DNA of 64,000 bases from contig NZ_HF570108.1 of the NCBI RefSeq assembly GCF_000297395.2, forward strand, positions 4,212,154 through 4,276,153, in the 5' to 3' direction. This document shows, one piece after another, positions 16,801 through 24,186 of this stretch (the first letter of the stretch is position 1; each line of letters begins with the position of its first letter). A program made the position numbers and the translations under genes. This stretch comes from Micromonospora lupini str. Lupac 08. GTDB lineage: Bacteria; Actinomycetota; Actinomycetes; Mycobacteriales; Micromonosporaceae. Under the pieces are notes generated by a model. The model made no database searches and was not told the origin of the DNA. It saw nothing but the letters and a program-made list of their open reading frames with translations.

Positions 16801-18699
16801 CAGCAGGTCCCCTACCAGTTCCTCGCGATCAACACCGGTGGCGTCACGCTTACCAACGTCAACGTCACAGACGTGCAGGCGCCGCCGTCGTCCAACGCCA
16901 ACCTCGGGCCGATCACCTGCCCGCAGACCACGCTCGCGCCGGGTGGGTCCACCGCCTGCACGGCCACCTACACCGTCACCCAGGCCGACCTCGACAACAA
17001 CGCGGTCACCGACACCGCCACCGCGCACGGCACGCCGCCGGGCACCGAGACGCCCGTGAACTCGCCGCCGTCCACACTGACGATCCCCGAGTCCGGGCTG
17101 GTCGCCGCGATCTCGGTGGTCAAGGTCTCCGACGTCACCACGATCGGTGCCGTCGGGCAGCAGGTGCCCTACCGGTTCCACGTCGTCAACACCGGCGGGC
17201 TCACCCTGACCAGCGTGAATGTCACAGACGTCCAGGCGCCGCCCTCGTCCAACGCCAACCTCGGGCCGATCACCTGCGCGACGACCACCCTCGCGCCGGG
17301 TGAGTCCACCGCCTGCACGGCCACCTACACCGTCACCCAGGCCGACCTGGACAACAACGGGGTCACCGACACCGCCACCGCGCACGGCACCCCACCCGGG
17401 GGTACGCCGGTGAACTCACCGCCCTCGACGTTGACCATTCCCCAGGCGGGGCTCGTCGCCGACATCGACGTGATCAAGTCGTCGACCACTGTGGCGATCA
17501 CCGCGGCGGGCCAGCAGGTGCCGTACACCTTCCTGGTGGTCAACACCGGCGGCCTCACGCTGACCGGGGTGACAGTCAACGACACCGTGCTGCCGCCGTC
17601 CGAGCGGGGCGAGCTCGGCGAGATCACCTGCGGCCCGCAGAACATCCCGAACGGCGAGGTGACCCTGACGCCGGGTGCCTCCATCCAGTGCCGGACGACC
17701 TACACCGTGACCGAGGAGGAATTCGCCGGCTCGTCGCTGCGCAACGTCGCCACCGCCACCGGCACGCCACCGTTCGGGTCGCCGCCGGTCTCACCGCCCT
17801 CCCCGTTGGACATCCCGATCCCGCATCCGTCGATCTCCATCACCAAGTCGGTCACACCCACAGTGGTGTCGACGTCCGGTGACGTGGTCACGTACCGGTT
17901 CGTGGTGACCAACACCGGCAACACCCCGCTCAGCGCGGTGACTGTCGACGAGACGGAGTTCTCCGGAACCGGCACGCCCGGGGCGATCACGTGCGGCACC
18001 CCGCCGGTCGCCAACGGCAGCGTCGCCCTGCCCGCCGGCGCGAGCACCACCTGCACGTCGACCTACGCCGTCACCGCGGCGGACATCGACGCCGGCACGA
18101 TCACGAACACGGCCGTGGCGGCCGGCACGCCGCCGACCGTCCCCGGCCAACAACCACCGACGCCGGTACGCTCCGGACCGGCCACCGCCGAGGTCACGGC
18201 GACCCGGGGCGCTGCCATCACGGTGGTGAAGTCCAGCAGCACCGAGAAGATCACCCGCCCGGGTCAGCAGGTGCCGTTCCAGTTCGTGGTCACCAACACC
18301 GGACGCGTGACGCTTACCGACGTGACGGTCACCGACACCCTCACGGCACCGGCGTTGCCGGCCAACCTCGGCCCGATCACCTGCGGCCCGGAGCGGACAC
18401 CCAACGGCGCGGTCACCCTGGCCGCCGGTGCCGCCGTCACCTGTGCGACGACGTACACGGTCAGCAAGGCCGACCACCACCACGGTTCGCTGCGCAACAG
18501 CGCGACGGCGACCGGCACGCCGCCCGACGGCCCCGCGCCGGTGGCGCCGGAGTCCACCATCACCATCCCGGTGAAGGGGAAGCTGCCGGTGACCGGCACG
18601 TCGTTCCCGATCGGCGGCTGGATGACGGCCGGAGTGCTGGCAGTGCTCCTCGGCGCCGCGTTGCTGCTGGTCGTGCGGCAGCGGAGACTCCGCGCCTAG
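13861..18699 (+). CDS. Large repeat-containing surface protein, choice-of-anchor A domain and LPVTG wall anchor
   Basis: 1612 residues. Signal peptide at residues 1-40. A choice-of-anchor A domain follows (about 50-360; ALSFGVMTEGDANVVSDENE, GTLAVGGNL). Ten beta-sandwich modules of 115-125 residues follow (DUF11/DUF7507 type), each beginning with a form of VVKSSTT..I..VGQQVPY and ending TATGTPP...STLTIP. The C-terminus has LPVTG at 1575-1579, a hydrophobic helix and RQRRLRA, the sortase sorting-signal order. The modules probably form a stalk that presents the N-terminal domain beyond the wall. ATG at 13861 preferred to GTG at 13858 for spacing from GGGGG at 13852-13856. Confidence 0.88.
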   Translation: MRISSWGSRRTRAAALTAVGAILAVNALLAPTPAEPLPNRVLTAAEDVGPVDPVAEALSFGVMTEGDANVVSDENEGTLAVGGNLTFGNYQLAGATAGSFVVPGDARPSALVVGGRVNFAGSVGGTRLQVLSSGYAKVGDLTGTFVRDTDNNGAQVNTRILPSDNYDAAPRVELVTRQPVPSVGPTSPINFAGAFAAFRDTTAGLATCDNTVVLRTPNGDVIPRPIPAGSNAVVTLTPGVTNVLNLTAADLANIQTLTFASQPTASTPLLVNVDTTGVGNTFDWTAPNFSGIGGTQARYVLFNFPTATALTLTTGAATVEGTIYAPNASLTDLSASNTEGSVITRTLDHRGGEIHYFPFSTTLSCAGASPAGIDLIKASTTTVITTVGQQVPYSFHVVNTGGVPLTAISVTDQQTPPSSNTNLGPITCLATTLAPGTRTACTATYTVTQADLDNGGVTNVGTAQGSPPTGPPVVSDPDTLTIPAQSLTAAITVVKSSTTTSITSVGQQVPYRYLVANTGGLTLTNVGVTDVQTPPSSNANLGPITCVATTLAPGATTTCTATYTVTQADLDNDRVADTATARGTPPTGPPVTSPPSTLTIPAAGLIPSITVTKTSTTASITTVGQQVPYSFHVVNTGGLTLTNVNVTDVQAPPSSNDNLGPITCAATTLAPGARTACTATYTVTQADLDNDQVTNTATAHGTPPGGTPVDSPPSTLTLPETGLVAAIAVLKTSTTVTITTAGQQVPYSFHVVNTGGLTLTNVGVTDVQTPPSSNDNLGPITCAATTLAPGVETACTATYTVTQADLDLGAVRDTATAHGTPPGGGTPVQSNPSTLTIPGDAPSPAIALVKSSTSATISSVGQQVPYRFLVANTGGVTLNNINVTDVQDPPSSNANLGPITCPQTTLAPGETTACTATYTVTQADLDHDELTDIATAHGTPTGTEEPVDSNQVVLTIPAADVTPSLSVIKSSTTTTITTVGQQVPYQFLAINTGGVTLTNVNVTDVQAPPSSNANLGPITCPQTTLAPGGSTACTATYTVTQADLDNNAVTDTATAHGTPPGTETPVNSPPSTLTIPESGLVAAISVVKVSDVTTIGAVGQQVPYRFHVVNTGGLTLTSVNVTDVQAPPSSNANLGPITCATTTLAPGESTACTATYTVTQADLDNNGVTDTATAHGTPPGGTPVNSPPSTLTIPQAGLVADIDVIKSSTTVAITAAGQQVPYTFLVVNTGGLTLTGVTVNDTVLPPSERGELGEITCGPQNIPNGEVTLTPGASIQCRTTYTVTEEEFAGSSLRNVATATGTPPFGSPPVSPPSPLDIPIPHPSISITKSVTPTVVSTSGDVVTYRFVVTNTGNTPLSAVTVDETEFSGTGTPGAITCGTPPVANGSVALPAGASTTCTSTYAVTAADIDAGTITNTAVAAGTPPTVPGQQPPTPVRSGPATAEVTATRGAAITVVKSSSTEKITRPGQQVPFQFVVTNTGRVTLTDVTVTDTLTAPALPANLGPITCGPERTPNGAVTLAAGAAVTCATTYTVSKADHHHGSLRNSATATGTPPDGPAPVAPESTITIPVKGKLPVTGTSFPIGGWMTAGVLAVLLGAALLLVVRQRRLRA
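14971..18573 (+). repeat. Ten in-frame tandem modules, about 350 bases each
   Basis: Modules begin near 14971, 15328, 15681, 16030, 16390, 16747, 17100, 17455, 17827 and 18211. Modules 1-8 share long near-identical blocks (GQQVPY, NTGG, PPSSN.NLGPITC, TATYTVTQADLD). Modules 3 and 4 are the closest pair, suggesting recent duplication. Modules 9 and 10 are the most diverged. Spacing is always a multiple of three, so copy number can change without breaking the frame. Confidence 0.9.
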
Positions 18700-18711
18700 C
18701 GCGGAACGAGC

Positions 18712-18750
18712 GCGAGGGTCGGACCGGAGGGGAACCGGTCCGGCCCTCGC
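18712..18750. terminator. Strong hairpin, probable bidirectional terminator
   Basis: A 16-base stem (18712-18727 with 18735-18750, one G-U type mismatch) and a seven-base loop lie 12 bases after the stop of the surface-protein gene and before the end of the convergent regulator gene. There is no T-run, as is common in actinobacteria. Confidence 0.75.
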
Positions 18751-18833
18751 GGCACGTCACCACCAGGCCCGCAGCGATGCTCGACCCCAGGGGGCTCAGC
18801 CGGGGAATTCGTCCACGCCTCGACGGCCCCGCT

Positions 18834-19427
18834 CTACCCCCGGTCGGGCGTGGCGGGGCGGGCGCGGACGTGCAGCCGCTCCCCCTGCGGTCCGAAGAGA
18901 CTGAGCGCCTCGGCGGTGCCGGGGCCGGGATTCAGGACGAGGTGCGGGACGCGGGTGTCGAACTCGGCCACCTCCCCGGGCGTCAGGACGATGTCGCGGT
19001 CACCGAGCAGCAGGCGCAGCCGGCCCGAGAGCACGTAGAGCCACTCGTACCCCTCATGGGCTTGTGGGGTACGCCCCCCGGCGGACGGGTCCGGCGGGAA
19101 GATCTGCTTGAACGCCTGGAGGCCGCCCGGTCGGCGGGTCAGCGGCAGATACGTCACGCCGTGCATGACGATCGGTTTGGGGCGTACCCGGGGGTCGCCG
19201 GTGGCCGGGGCGTCCACCAGCTCGTCCAGCGCCACCTGGTACGCCCGCGCGAGCGGGAGCAGCAGTTCCAGGGTGGGCCGGCGGGTGCCGGACTCCAGCC
19301 GGGACAGGGTGCTCACCGAGATGCCGGTCAGCTCGGCGAGCTGGGTCAGCGTGGTGCCGCGCTGGTGGCGCAGGGCGCGCAGCCGGGGGCCGACCGCCGC
19401 CAGCGCGGCACTGTCCTCGTTTGCCAT
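18834..19427 (-). CDS. XRE-family regulator with C-terminal cupin sensor domain
   Basis: 197 residues. A helix-turn-helix lies at about 15-65 (GTTLTQLAELTGISVSTLSRLESG), followed by a cupin barrel at about 100-190 (HEGYEWLYVLSGRLRLLLGD, PGEVAEFDTRVPHLV). Such proteins usually repress or tune a neighbouring catabolic or redox gene in response to a small ligand. ATG at 19427 chosen because the coding pattern and XRE-type N-terminus begin there. It is divergent from the oxidoreductase-methyltransferase gene across 74 bases, and an inverted repeat covers its own start codon, suggesting self-regulation and control of that partner. Confidence 0.88.
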   Translation of the reverse strand: MANEDSAALAAVGPRLRALRHQRGTTLTQLAELTGISVSTLSRLESGTRRPTLELLLPLARAYQVALDELVDAPATGDPRVRPKPIVMHGVTYLPLTRRPGGLQAFKQIFPPDPSAGGRTPQAHEGYEWLYVLSGRLRLLLGDRDIVLTPGEVAEFDTRVPHLVLNPGPGTAEALSLFGPQGERLHVRARPATPDRG

Positions 19428-19435
19428 AACGGCAA
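19421..19435. promoter_or_regulatory. Inverted repeat overlapping the XRE-cupin gene start, candidate operator
   Basis: TTGCC-ATAAC-GGCAA is a perfect five-base inverted repeat with a five-base spacer. It overlaps the regulator start codon and lies in the short divergent region shared with the fusion gene. A further TTGCC occurs at about 19441-19445. It is a candidate self-operator only. Confidence 0.4.
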
Positions 19436-19501
19436 GGATAGTTGCCATCGGTGCGGCGGCGACGGATGGTGGGCTCAGCCGACAAGTAGGGGGACATCCC
19501 G

Positions 19502-21064
19502 GTGGACGAGACATATGACGTGGTGGTGGTGGGCGGCGGCGCGGCCGGGCTCAGTGGGGCCCTGGCGCTGAGCCGGGCTCGCCGGTCGGTGCTGGTGATC
19601 GACTCCGGCGAGCCGCGCAACGCGCCGGCCGACCACGTGCACAACTACCTGGGCCGGGAGGGGACGCCGCCGGGCGAGCTGCTCGCTGCCGGACGCGCCG
19701 AGGTGACCGGGTACGGCGGGCAGTTCCGCGCCGGCCGGGTGCGGGCCGCCAGCCGGGACGGCGACGGCTTCCGCCTCACCCTCGACGACGGGGGTTCGGT
19801 GCGTGCCCGTCGCATGCTGGTGGCCACCGGGCTGACCGACGAGCTGCCCGACGTGCCCGGGGTGGCGCAGCGGTGGGGCCGTGACGTGCTGCACTGCCCG
19901 TACTGCCACGGCTGGGAGGTGCGCGACCGGCGGGTCGGTGTGCTGGCGACCGGACCGATGTCGGTGCACCAGGCCGAGATGTGGCGGCAGTGGACCTCCG
20001 ACGTGCTGCTCCTGCTGCACGACGCGCCGACCCCGGACGAGGAGACCGCCGAGCGGCTCGCCGCAAGGGGCATCGCGGTGGTGCCCGGCCCGGTCGCCGC
20101 GCTGGAGGTGGACGGGGACGCGCTCAGCGGAGTACGGCTGGCCGACGGCCGGGTGGTGGCCCTCGACGCGGTAGTCGTCGGAACTCGCACGGCGCCCCGC
20201 GCCGACCTGCTGGTGGGGCTGGGCCTGGCCCCCGAGGAGGTGACGATGGGTGGGCACGTGATCGGCACCCAGATCCCGGCCGACGCGACAGGCGCGACGA
20301 CCGTGCCGGGCGTCTGGGTGGCCGGCAATGTGGCCGACCTGCGGGGCCAGGTCATCACCTCCGCCGCCGCCGGCCTCACCGCCGCGGCGGCGATGAACGC
20401 CGACCTCATCGCCGAGGACACCCGCGACGCGGTGACCGCGTACCGGCAGTTGGTGGCCACGACCTTCGAGGAGCCGGCGTGGGAGGAGCGGTACCAGGCC
20501 AAGCCGGCGGTGTGGAGTGGCAACCCGAACCCCCAACTGGTCGCCGAGGCCGCCGACCTGGCCCCCGGCCGGGCCCTGGACGTGGGCAGCGGTGAGGGCG
20601 CCGACGCGGTGTGGCTGGCCGAGCGCGGCTGGCGGGTGACGGCGGTGGACATCTCGACCACCGCGTTGACCCGGGCCGCCGAGCACGCCGAGGCCGCCGG
20701 GGTCGCGGACCGGATCGAGTTCACGCACGTCGACCTGCGCGACAAGCCGCCCGCCGAGGAGGCGTACGACCTGGTGTCGGCGCAGTTCATGCACCTGCCC
20801 CCGACGGCCCGGCGGGAGTTGTTCGCCCGGCTGGCCGACGCGGTGGCCCCGGGCGGCGTGCTGCTGATCGTCGGGCACCACCCGTCGGACCTGTGGACGT
20901 CGGGGCACCGGATGCACATGCCGGACATGATGTACACCGCCGAGGACGTGGCGGCCTCGCTGGACCCGAGCCGGTGGGACGTGCTCACCACCGACACCCG
21001 CGCCCGCCCCGGCCCGCACGACGTCGTCCACCACGACGCGGTCCTGCTGGCTCGCCGCCGCTGA
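19502..21064 (+). CDS. Fusion of thioredoxin-reductase-like FAD oxidoreductase and SAM methyltransferase
   Basis: 520 residues. Residues 1-305 are a thioredoxin-reductase-type flavoprotein: DVVVVGGGAAGLSG binds FAD, CPYC near residue 132 is the redox-active pair, and GVWVAGNVADLRGQV is the late FAD motif. Residues about 320-520 are a class I methyltransferase with ALDVGSGEGADAVWL and VDISTTAL. The two halves are in one frame without a stop, so this is a true fusion, a combination known among actinobacteria. Joint use of thiol redox and methyl transfer suggests detoxification of an electrophile, metalloid or thiol substrate; that is inference. GTG start; GGGGGA lies upstream. Confidence 0.9.
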   Translation: MDETYDVVVVGGGAAGLSGALALSRARRSVLVIDSGEPRNAPADHVHNYLGREGTPPGELLAAGRAEVTGYGGQFRAGRVRAASRDGDGFRLTLDDGGSVRARRMLVATGLTDELPDVPGVAQRWGRDVLHCPYCHGWEVRDRRVGVLATGPMSVHQAEMWRQWTSDVLLLLHDAPTPDEETAERLAARGIAVVPGPVAALEVDGDALSGVRLADGRVVALDAVVVGTRTAPRADLLVGLGLAPEEVTMGGHVIGTQIPADATGATTVPGVWVAGNVADLRGQVITSAAAGLTAAAAMNADLIAEDTRDAVTAYRQLVATTFEEPAWEERYQAKPAVWSGNPNPQLVAEAADLAPGRALDVGSGEGADAVWLAERGWRVTAVDISTTALTRAAEHAEAAGVADRIEFTHVDLRDKPPAEEAYDLVSAQFMHLPPTARRELFARLADAVAPGGVLLIVGHHPSDLWTSGHRMHMPDMMYTAEDVAASLDPSRWDVLTTDTRARPGPHDVVHHDAVLLARRR

Positions 21065-21067
21065 ACC

Positions 21068-21144
21068 GGTCGATCGTGGAGTCGTGGCGAATGACAAGAG
21101 CCGCGGATCAGGTCCTTCCGGACACCACGGCTCCACGATCGACC
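21068..21144. repeat. 20-base inverted repeat after the fusion gene
   Basis: Arms 21068-21087 (GGTCGATCGTGGAGTCGTGG) and 21125-21144 pair with a single G-U type mismatch around a 37-base spacer. The element starts four bases after the stop codon at 21064. It could be a terminator, but the long spacer and distinctive arms resemble dispersed palindromic repeats of actinomycete intergenic regions. Confidence 0.6.
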
Positions 21145-21274
21145 ACCGTGTGGTGCGCAGGCGGGACGGGCCTTCGCACGGGGGTGGGCTCGGCGGTAGC
21201 GTTGCGCCACACTACGGCCCGCAGGGGCGGTCGACCGCCGGCCCTGACGCCCCCGATCGTACGGAGGATGGTGC

Positions 21275-23074
21275 ATGTCCATCGGCGCTGAGCCGCTCGC
21301 AGCACGCGACGACGCGGCCTCGCGGCCGAGCTTCGAGCTCGCCCTGCGCGGCTACGACAAACGCCAGGTGGACCGGCACCTGGAGCAGCTCGACGGCCAG
21401 ATCGCGATGCTCAGCGGCGAGCACGGGCGATCCGCCGTGCGGGTTCGTGAGCTGACCGCCGAGGTGCAGCGGCTGCGTGCCGAGCTTGCCGAGCTGCACG
21501 AGCAGCCGGTGCAGGTGGACCGCGCCTCCTTTCAGGATCTGGGCCCGATGGTCGGTGAGATCCTGACCCTCGCCGAGAAGCAGGCCGCGCTCATCACCGA
21601 GTCGGCCAGCGACCGGGCCAACGAACTGCGCACCGAGGCGGAGCGGATCCTCGTCGACACCCGCGAGCGGGCCGCGCAGGCACGCCAGGACCTGTCGGAG
21701 GAGCTGGCCGCGCGGCGCAGCGAGCAGGAGCAGGCGTACGAGGAACGGCGCGCGGTGGCCGAGGCGGAGCTGACCGCGATCCGGGAGCGCGCCGAGCAGT
21801 TGCGCGCCGACGGCGAGGCTGCGCACGAGCGCGCCCAGCACGAGGCGAAGCGCATCACCGAGCAGAGCGCGCAGCAGCTCAACCAGACCCGGGTGGCCGC
21901 CGACGCCCTGATGAAGTCGGCCCGCACCCAGATCCAGCAGGAGGTCCAGGCGGCCCGGGCCAAGAACCAGCAGGAGATGGCCCAGTGGCAGGCCGGGGTG
22001 GAACGCGAGGTCGCCGAGCGGCGCAGCGCCGCCGAGCAGGAGATCGCCGAGTTGCAGGCGGCGGCGGAGGAGGAGCTGGCCGAGCAGCGCAGCTCCACCG
22101 AGCAGCAGATCGCCGCGCTGCTGGCCGAGGCGCAGCAGCACGTGACCGAGCTGCGTAACCGGGCCGACGAGCAGGCGGCCAGCCACCGGGAGCAGCTGAC
22201 CGCGCTCCAGCGGGACATCGAGGAGCGCCGGCAGGAGTCGGCCCAGCTGCACGCCGAGTTGGAGACCGCCCAGCAGCAGCTCGCCGAGGTCCGCCAGGAG
22301 GGCGAGACCCTGGAGAACGAGCTGTCCCGCTTCCAGCAGCGGCTGAGCGAGGTGCGGCGGGACCTGACCGCCGAGGCGACCCGGTTGGACGAGGCCCGAC
22401 GGGCCGGGGATTCCGCCGAGCGGCACGCGAAGGAGGTACGCGCCCGGGTGCAGCGGGAGGCGAAGCGGGTGGCCGACCTGGCCGCCGCCGCCGTGATGGC
22501 CGCCGCGGCCGGCGGTACGGAGACCGCCGAGTACCCGATGGTCGGCCACCGGTCGAGCCCCGCCCGCGGCGGTGTCGAACTGCTCTCCGTCGACCGGCCC
22601 GCGAGCGACCGCGCGGACGCCGACCGGGCCGACGCCGAGCGCACCGACGCCGTCCGGGCTGCTGCCGACCGCGCCGATGCCATCCGGGCTGACGCCGACC
22701 GGGCTGACGCCGACCGGGCTGACGCCGACGACACCCGGGCCGACCAGTCCCCGGCTGAGGCCGAGCGCGGTGAGGCCACGCATGCCGAGGCCGAGCACGC
22801 CCGGGCTGAGGCCGAGCACACCGATGCCACGCACACCGAACGCGCCGGCAGCCACCACGCCGACGCCGACCACGCCGGTGGTGAGCACGCCGCCGAGGGC
22901 GAACGTCCGGGTGTGCCCATGCGGTACCCGGCGGAGCCGACCGATCGGACGGGCACGTCGCCGATCCCCACCACCGACGCCGAGCGGATCTTCACGCGGC
23001 CCGACGCCCCGACGCCCGTACCGTTCCTGGCCTTCGGGCAGCCGGTCAGCGACAACGGCACCGCCCGGCACTGA
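21275..23074 (+). CDS. Long coiled-coil protein with DivIVA-like N-terminus
   Basis: 599 residues. Residues about 18-45 (SFELALRGYDKRQVDRHLEQ) match the N-terminal motif of DivIVA-like proteins. A nearly continuous coiled coil runs from about 45 to 400, rich in Glu, Gln, Ala and Arg with heptad spacing. The tail (about 440-520) is low-complexity Asp/Ala/Arg repeats, partly an exact 15-base tandem near 22690-22735. The end is Pro/Thr-rich. Proteins of this shape in actinomycetes act in polar growth, cell shape or cytoskeletal scaffolding. Stands alone; ATG at 21275 follows CGGAGGATGGTGC. Confidence 0.82.
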   Translation: MSIGAEPLAARDDAASRPSFELALRGYDKRQVDRHLEQLDGQIAMLSGEHGRSAVRVRELTAEVQRLRAELAELHEQPVQVDRASFQDLGPMVGEILTLAEKQAALITESASDRANELRTEAERILVDTRERAAQARQDLSEELAARRSEQEQAYEERRAVAEAELTAIRERAEQLRADGEAAHERAQHEAKRITEQSAQQLNQTRVAADALMKSARTQIQQEVQAARAKNQQEMAQWQAGVEREVAERRSAAEQEIAELQAAAEEELAEQRSSTEQQIAALLAEAQQHVTELRNRADEQAASHREQLTALQRDIEERRQESAQLHAELETAQQQLAEVRQEGETLENELSRFQQRLSEVRRDLTAEATRLDEARRAGDSAERHAKEVRARVQREAKRVADLAAAAVMAAAAGGTETAEYPMVGHRSSPARGGVELLSVDRPASDRADADRADAERTDAVRAAADRADAIRADADRADADRADADDTRADQSPAEAERGEATHAEAEHARAEAEHTDATHTERAGSHHADADHAGGEHAAEGERPGVPMRYPAEPTDRTGTSPIPTTDAERIFTRPDAPTPVPFLAFGQPVSDNGTARH

Positions 23075-23229
23075 CCTCGTTGCGGCCGACCCGGGCCCGG
23101 GCGCGTGCGCGCGGGCCCGGGGCCACGGTCTGGCCGGCCCGTCGGCGACGGCGGGCGTCGGAGCACCCCTGCACCGAATCTGCGCATCGTGTTCGCGGTA
23201 CGCCCACAACCCGGTGTTTGGATGGGCGG

Positions 23230-24006
23230 ATGAGCCCGGTCAGGATCACGTCCCCCACCGCCGCCGACCAGATCGCGTACCTGGACACGGCGGCGGCCAC
23301 CGCTGTCGGTCGCGACTACAAGGAGCGTGTCGTCGACGCTCTCGACCTGCGGCCGGGGCATGCGGTGGTGGACATCGGCTGCGGTCCCGGGACCGATCTC
23401 GGGCGGCTGGCCGACGCGGTCCGGGCCGGCGGTTTGGTTGTCGGCGTGGACCGTGACGCGCGGATGTTGGCGGAGGCCGCCCGGCGGCTGGCCGACCGGC
23501 CGGAGATCGACCTGCGCGCGGGCGATGCCCACGCGGTTCCGCTTGACGACACGAGCATGGACCGGGCCAGGATCGATCGGGTCCTCATGCACGTCGCGGA
23601 TCCCGCGACGGTGCTGACGGAGGTACGTCGCGTGCTGCGCCCGGGCGGGGTGCTCGCGATGGCCGAGCCGGACTGGGACACCCTGGCGGTCGCCGACGAG
23701 GACGTACGGACGAGCCGCCGCTTCGCCCGGTTCGTCGCGGGGCGGGTGCGGAACCCGACGATCGGGCGGGAGCTGGTCCGGCTGTCGGCGCAGGCGGACC
23801 TGCGGGTGCGATCGGTCGAGGCGACAGCCGTCGTCTTCCGGGACTTCGACACGGCGGACCGGATCCTGGGACTGGAGCGCAATTCGGCCCGCGCCGTGGC
23901 CGCCGGCGAGCTGACCGACGCGGACGTCCAGCCGTGGCTGCGGCGTCTGACGGACGGTCCCCTGCTGGTCGGCTTCACCCTGTACCTGGTCACGGCCGAA
24001 GCCTGA
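23230..24006 (+). CDS. SAM-dependent methyltransferase (UbiE/Methyltransf_11 type)
   Basis: 258 residues. Motif I is VVDIGCGPGTDLGRL (about residues 46-60), followed by VGVDRDARML, AGDAHAVPLDD and LRPGGVLAMAEPDWD, the order of the Methyltransf_11 group. The start ATG lacks a good ribosome site. It lies between the coiled-coil gene (155-base gap) and the disulfide oxidoreductase (180-base gap), so it is probably transcribed alone. Substrate unknown. Confidence 0.85.
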   Translation: MSPVRITSPTAADQIAYLDTAAATAVGRDYKERVVDALDLRPGHAVVDIGCGPGTDLGRLADAVRAGGLVVGVDRDARMLAEAARRLADRPEIDLRAGDAHAVPLDDTSMDRARIDRVLMHVADPATVLTEVRRVLRPGGVLAMAEPDWDTLAVADEDVRTSRRFARFVAGRVRNPTIGRELVRLSAQADLRVRSVEATAVVFRDFDTADRILGLERNSARAVAAGELTDADVQPWLRRLTDGPLLVGFTLYLVTAEA

Positions 24007-24186
24007 CCCCGCACGGCGGTCCCGACCGCGCACCGATCGCGGGGACGACGTACCCCCAAGGCGATTCTGTGCCGAACCTCCCCGGACGTCCGGTCGGAGC
24101 TGGCAGGCTGGGTTGGCCGGCACGCGCCGACGGCCGCCGGCCCGGACCGGTGGCCCAGGAGCGTCACGCGGCCGAGAGGAGCGCCC

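Noticed and set aside
13018..17385. 1455-codon open frame on the minus strand under the repeat protein
   Set aside because: It mirrors the repeats of the plus-strand surface protein, is extremely Arg/Gly-rich and matches no fold; long antisense frames are expected in GC-rich DNA.
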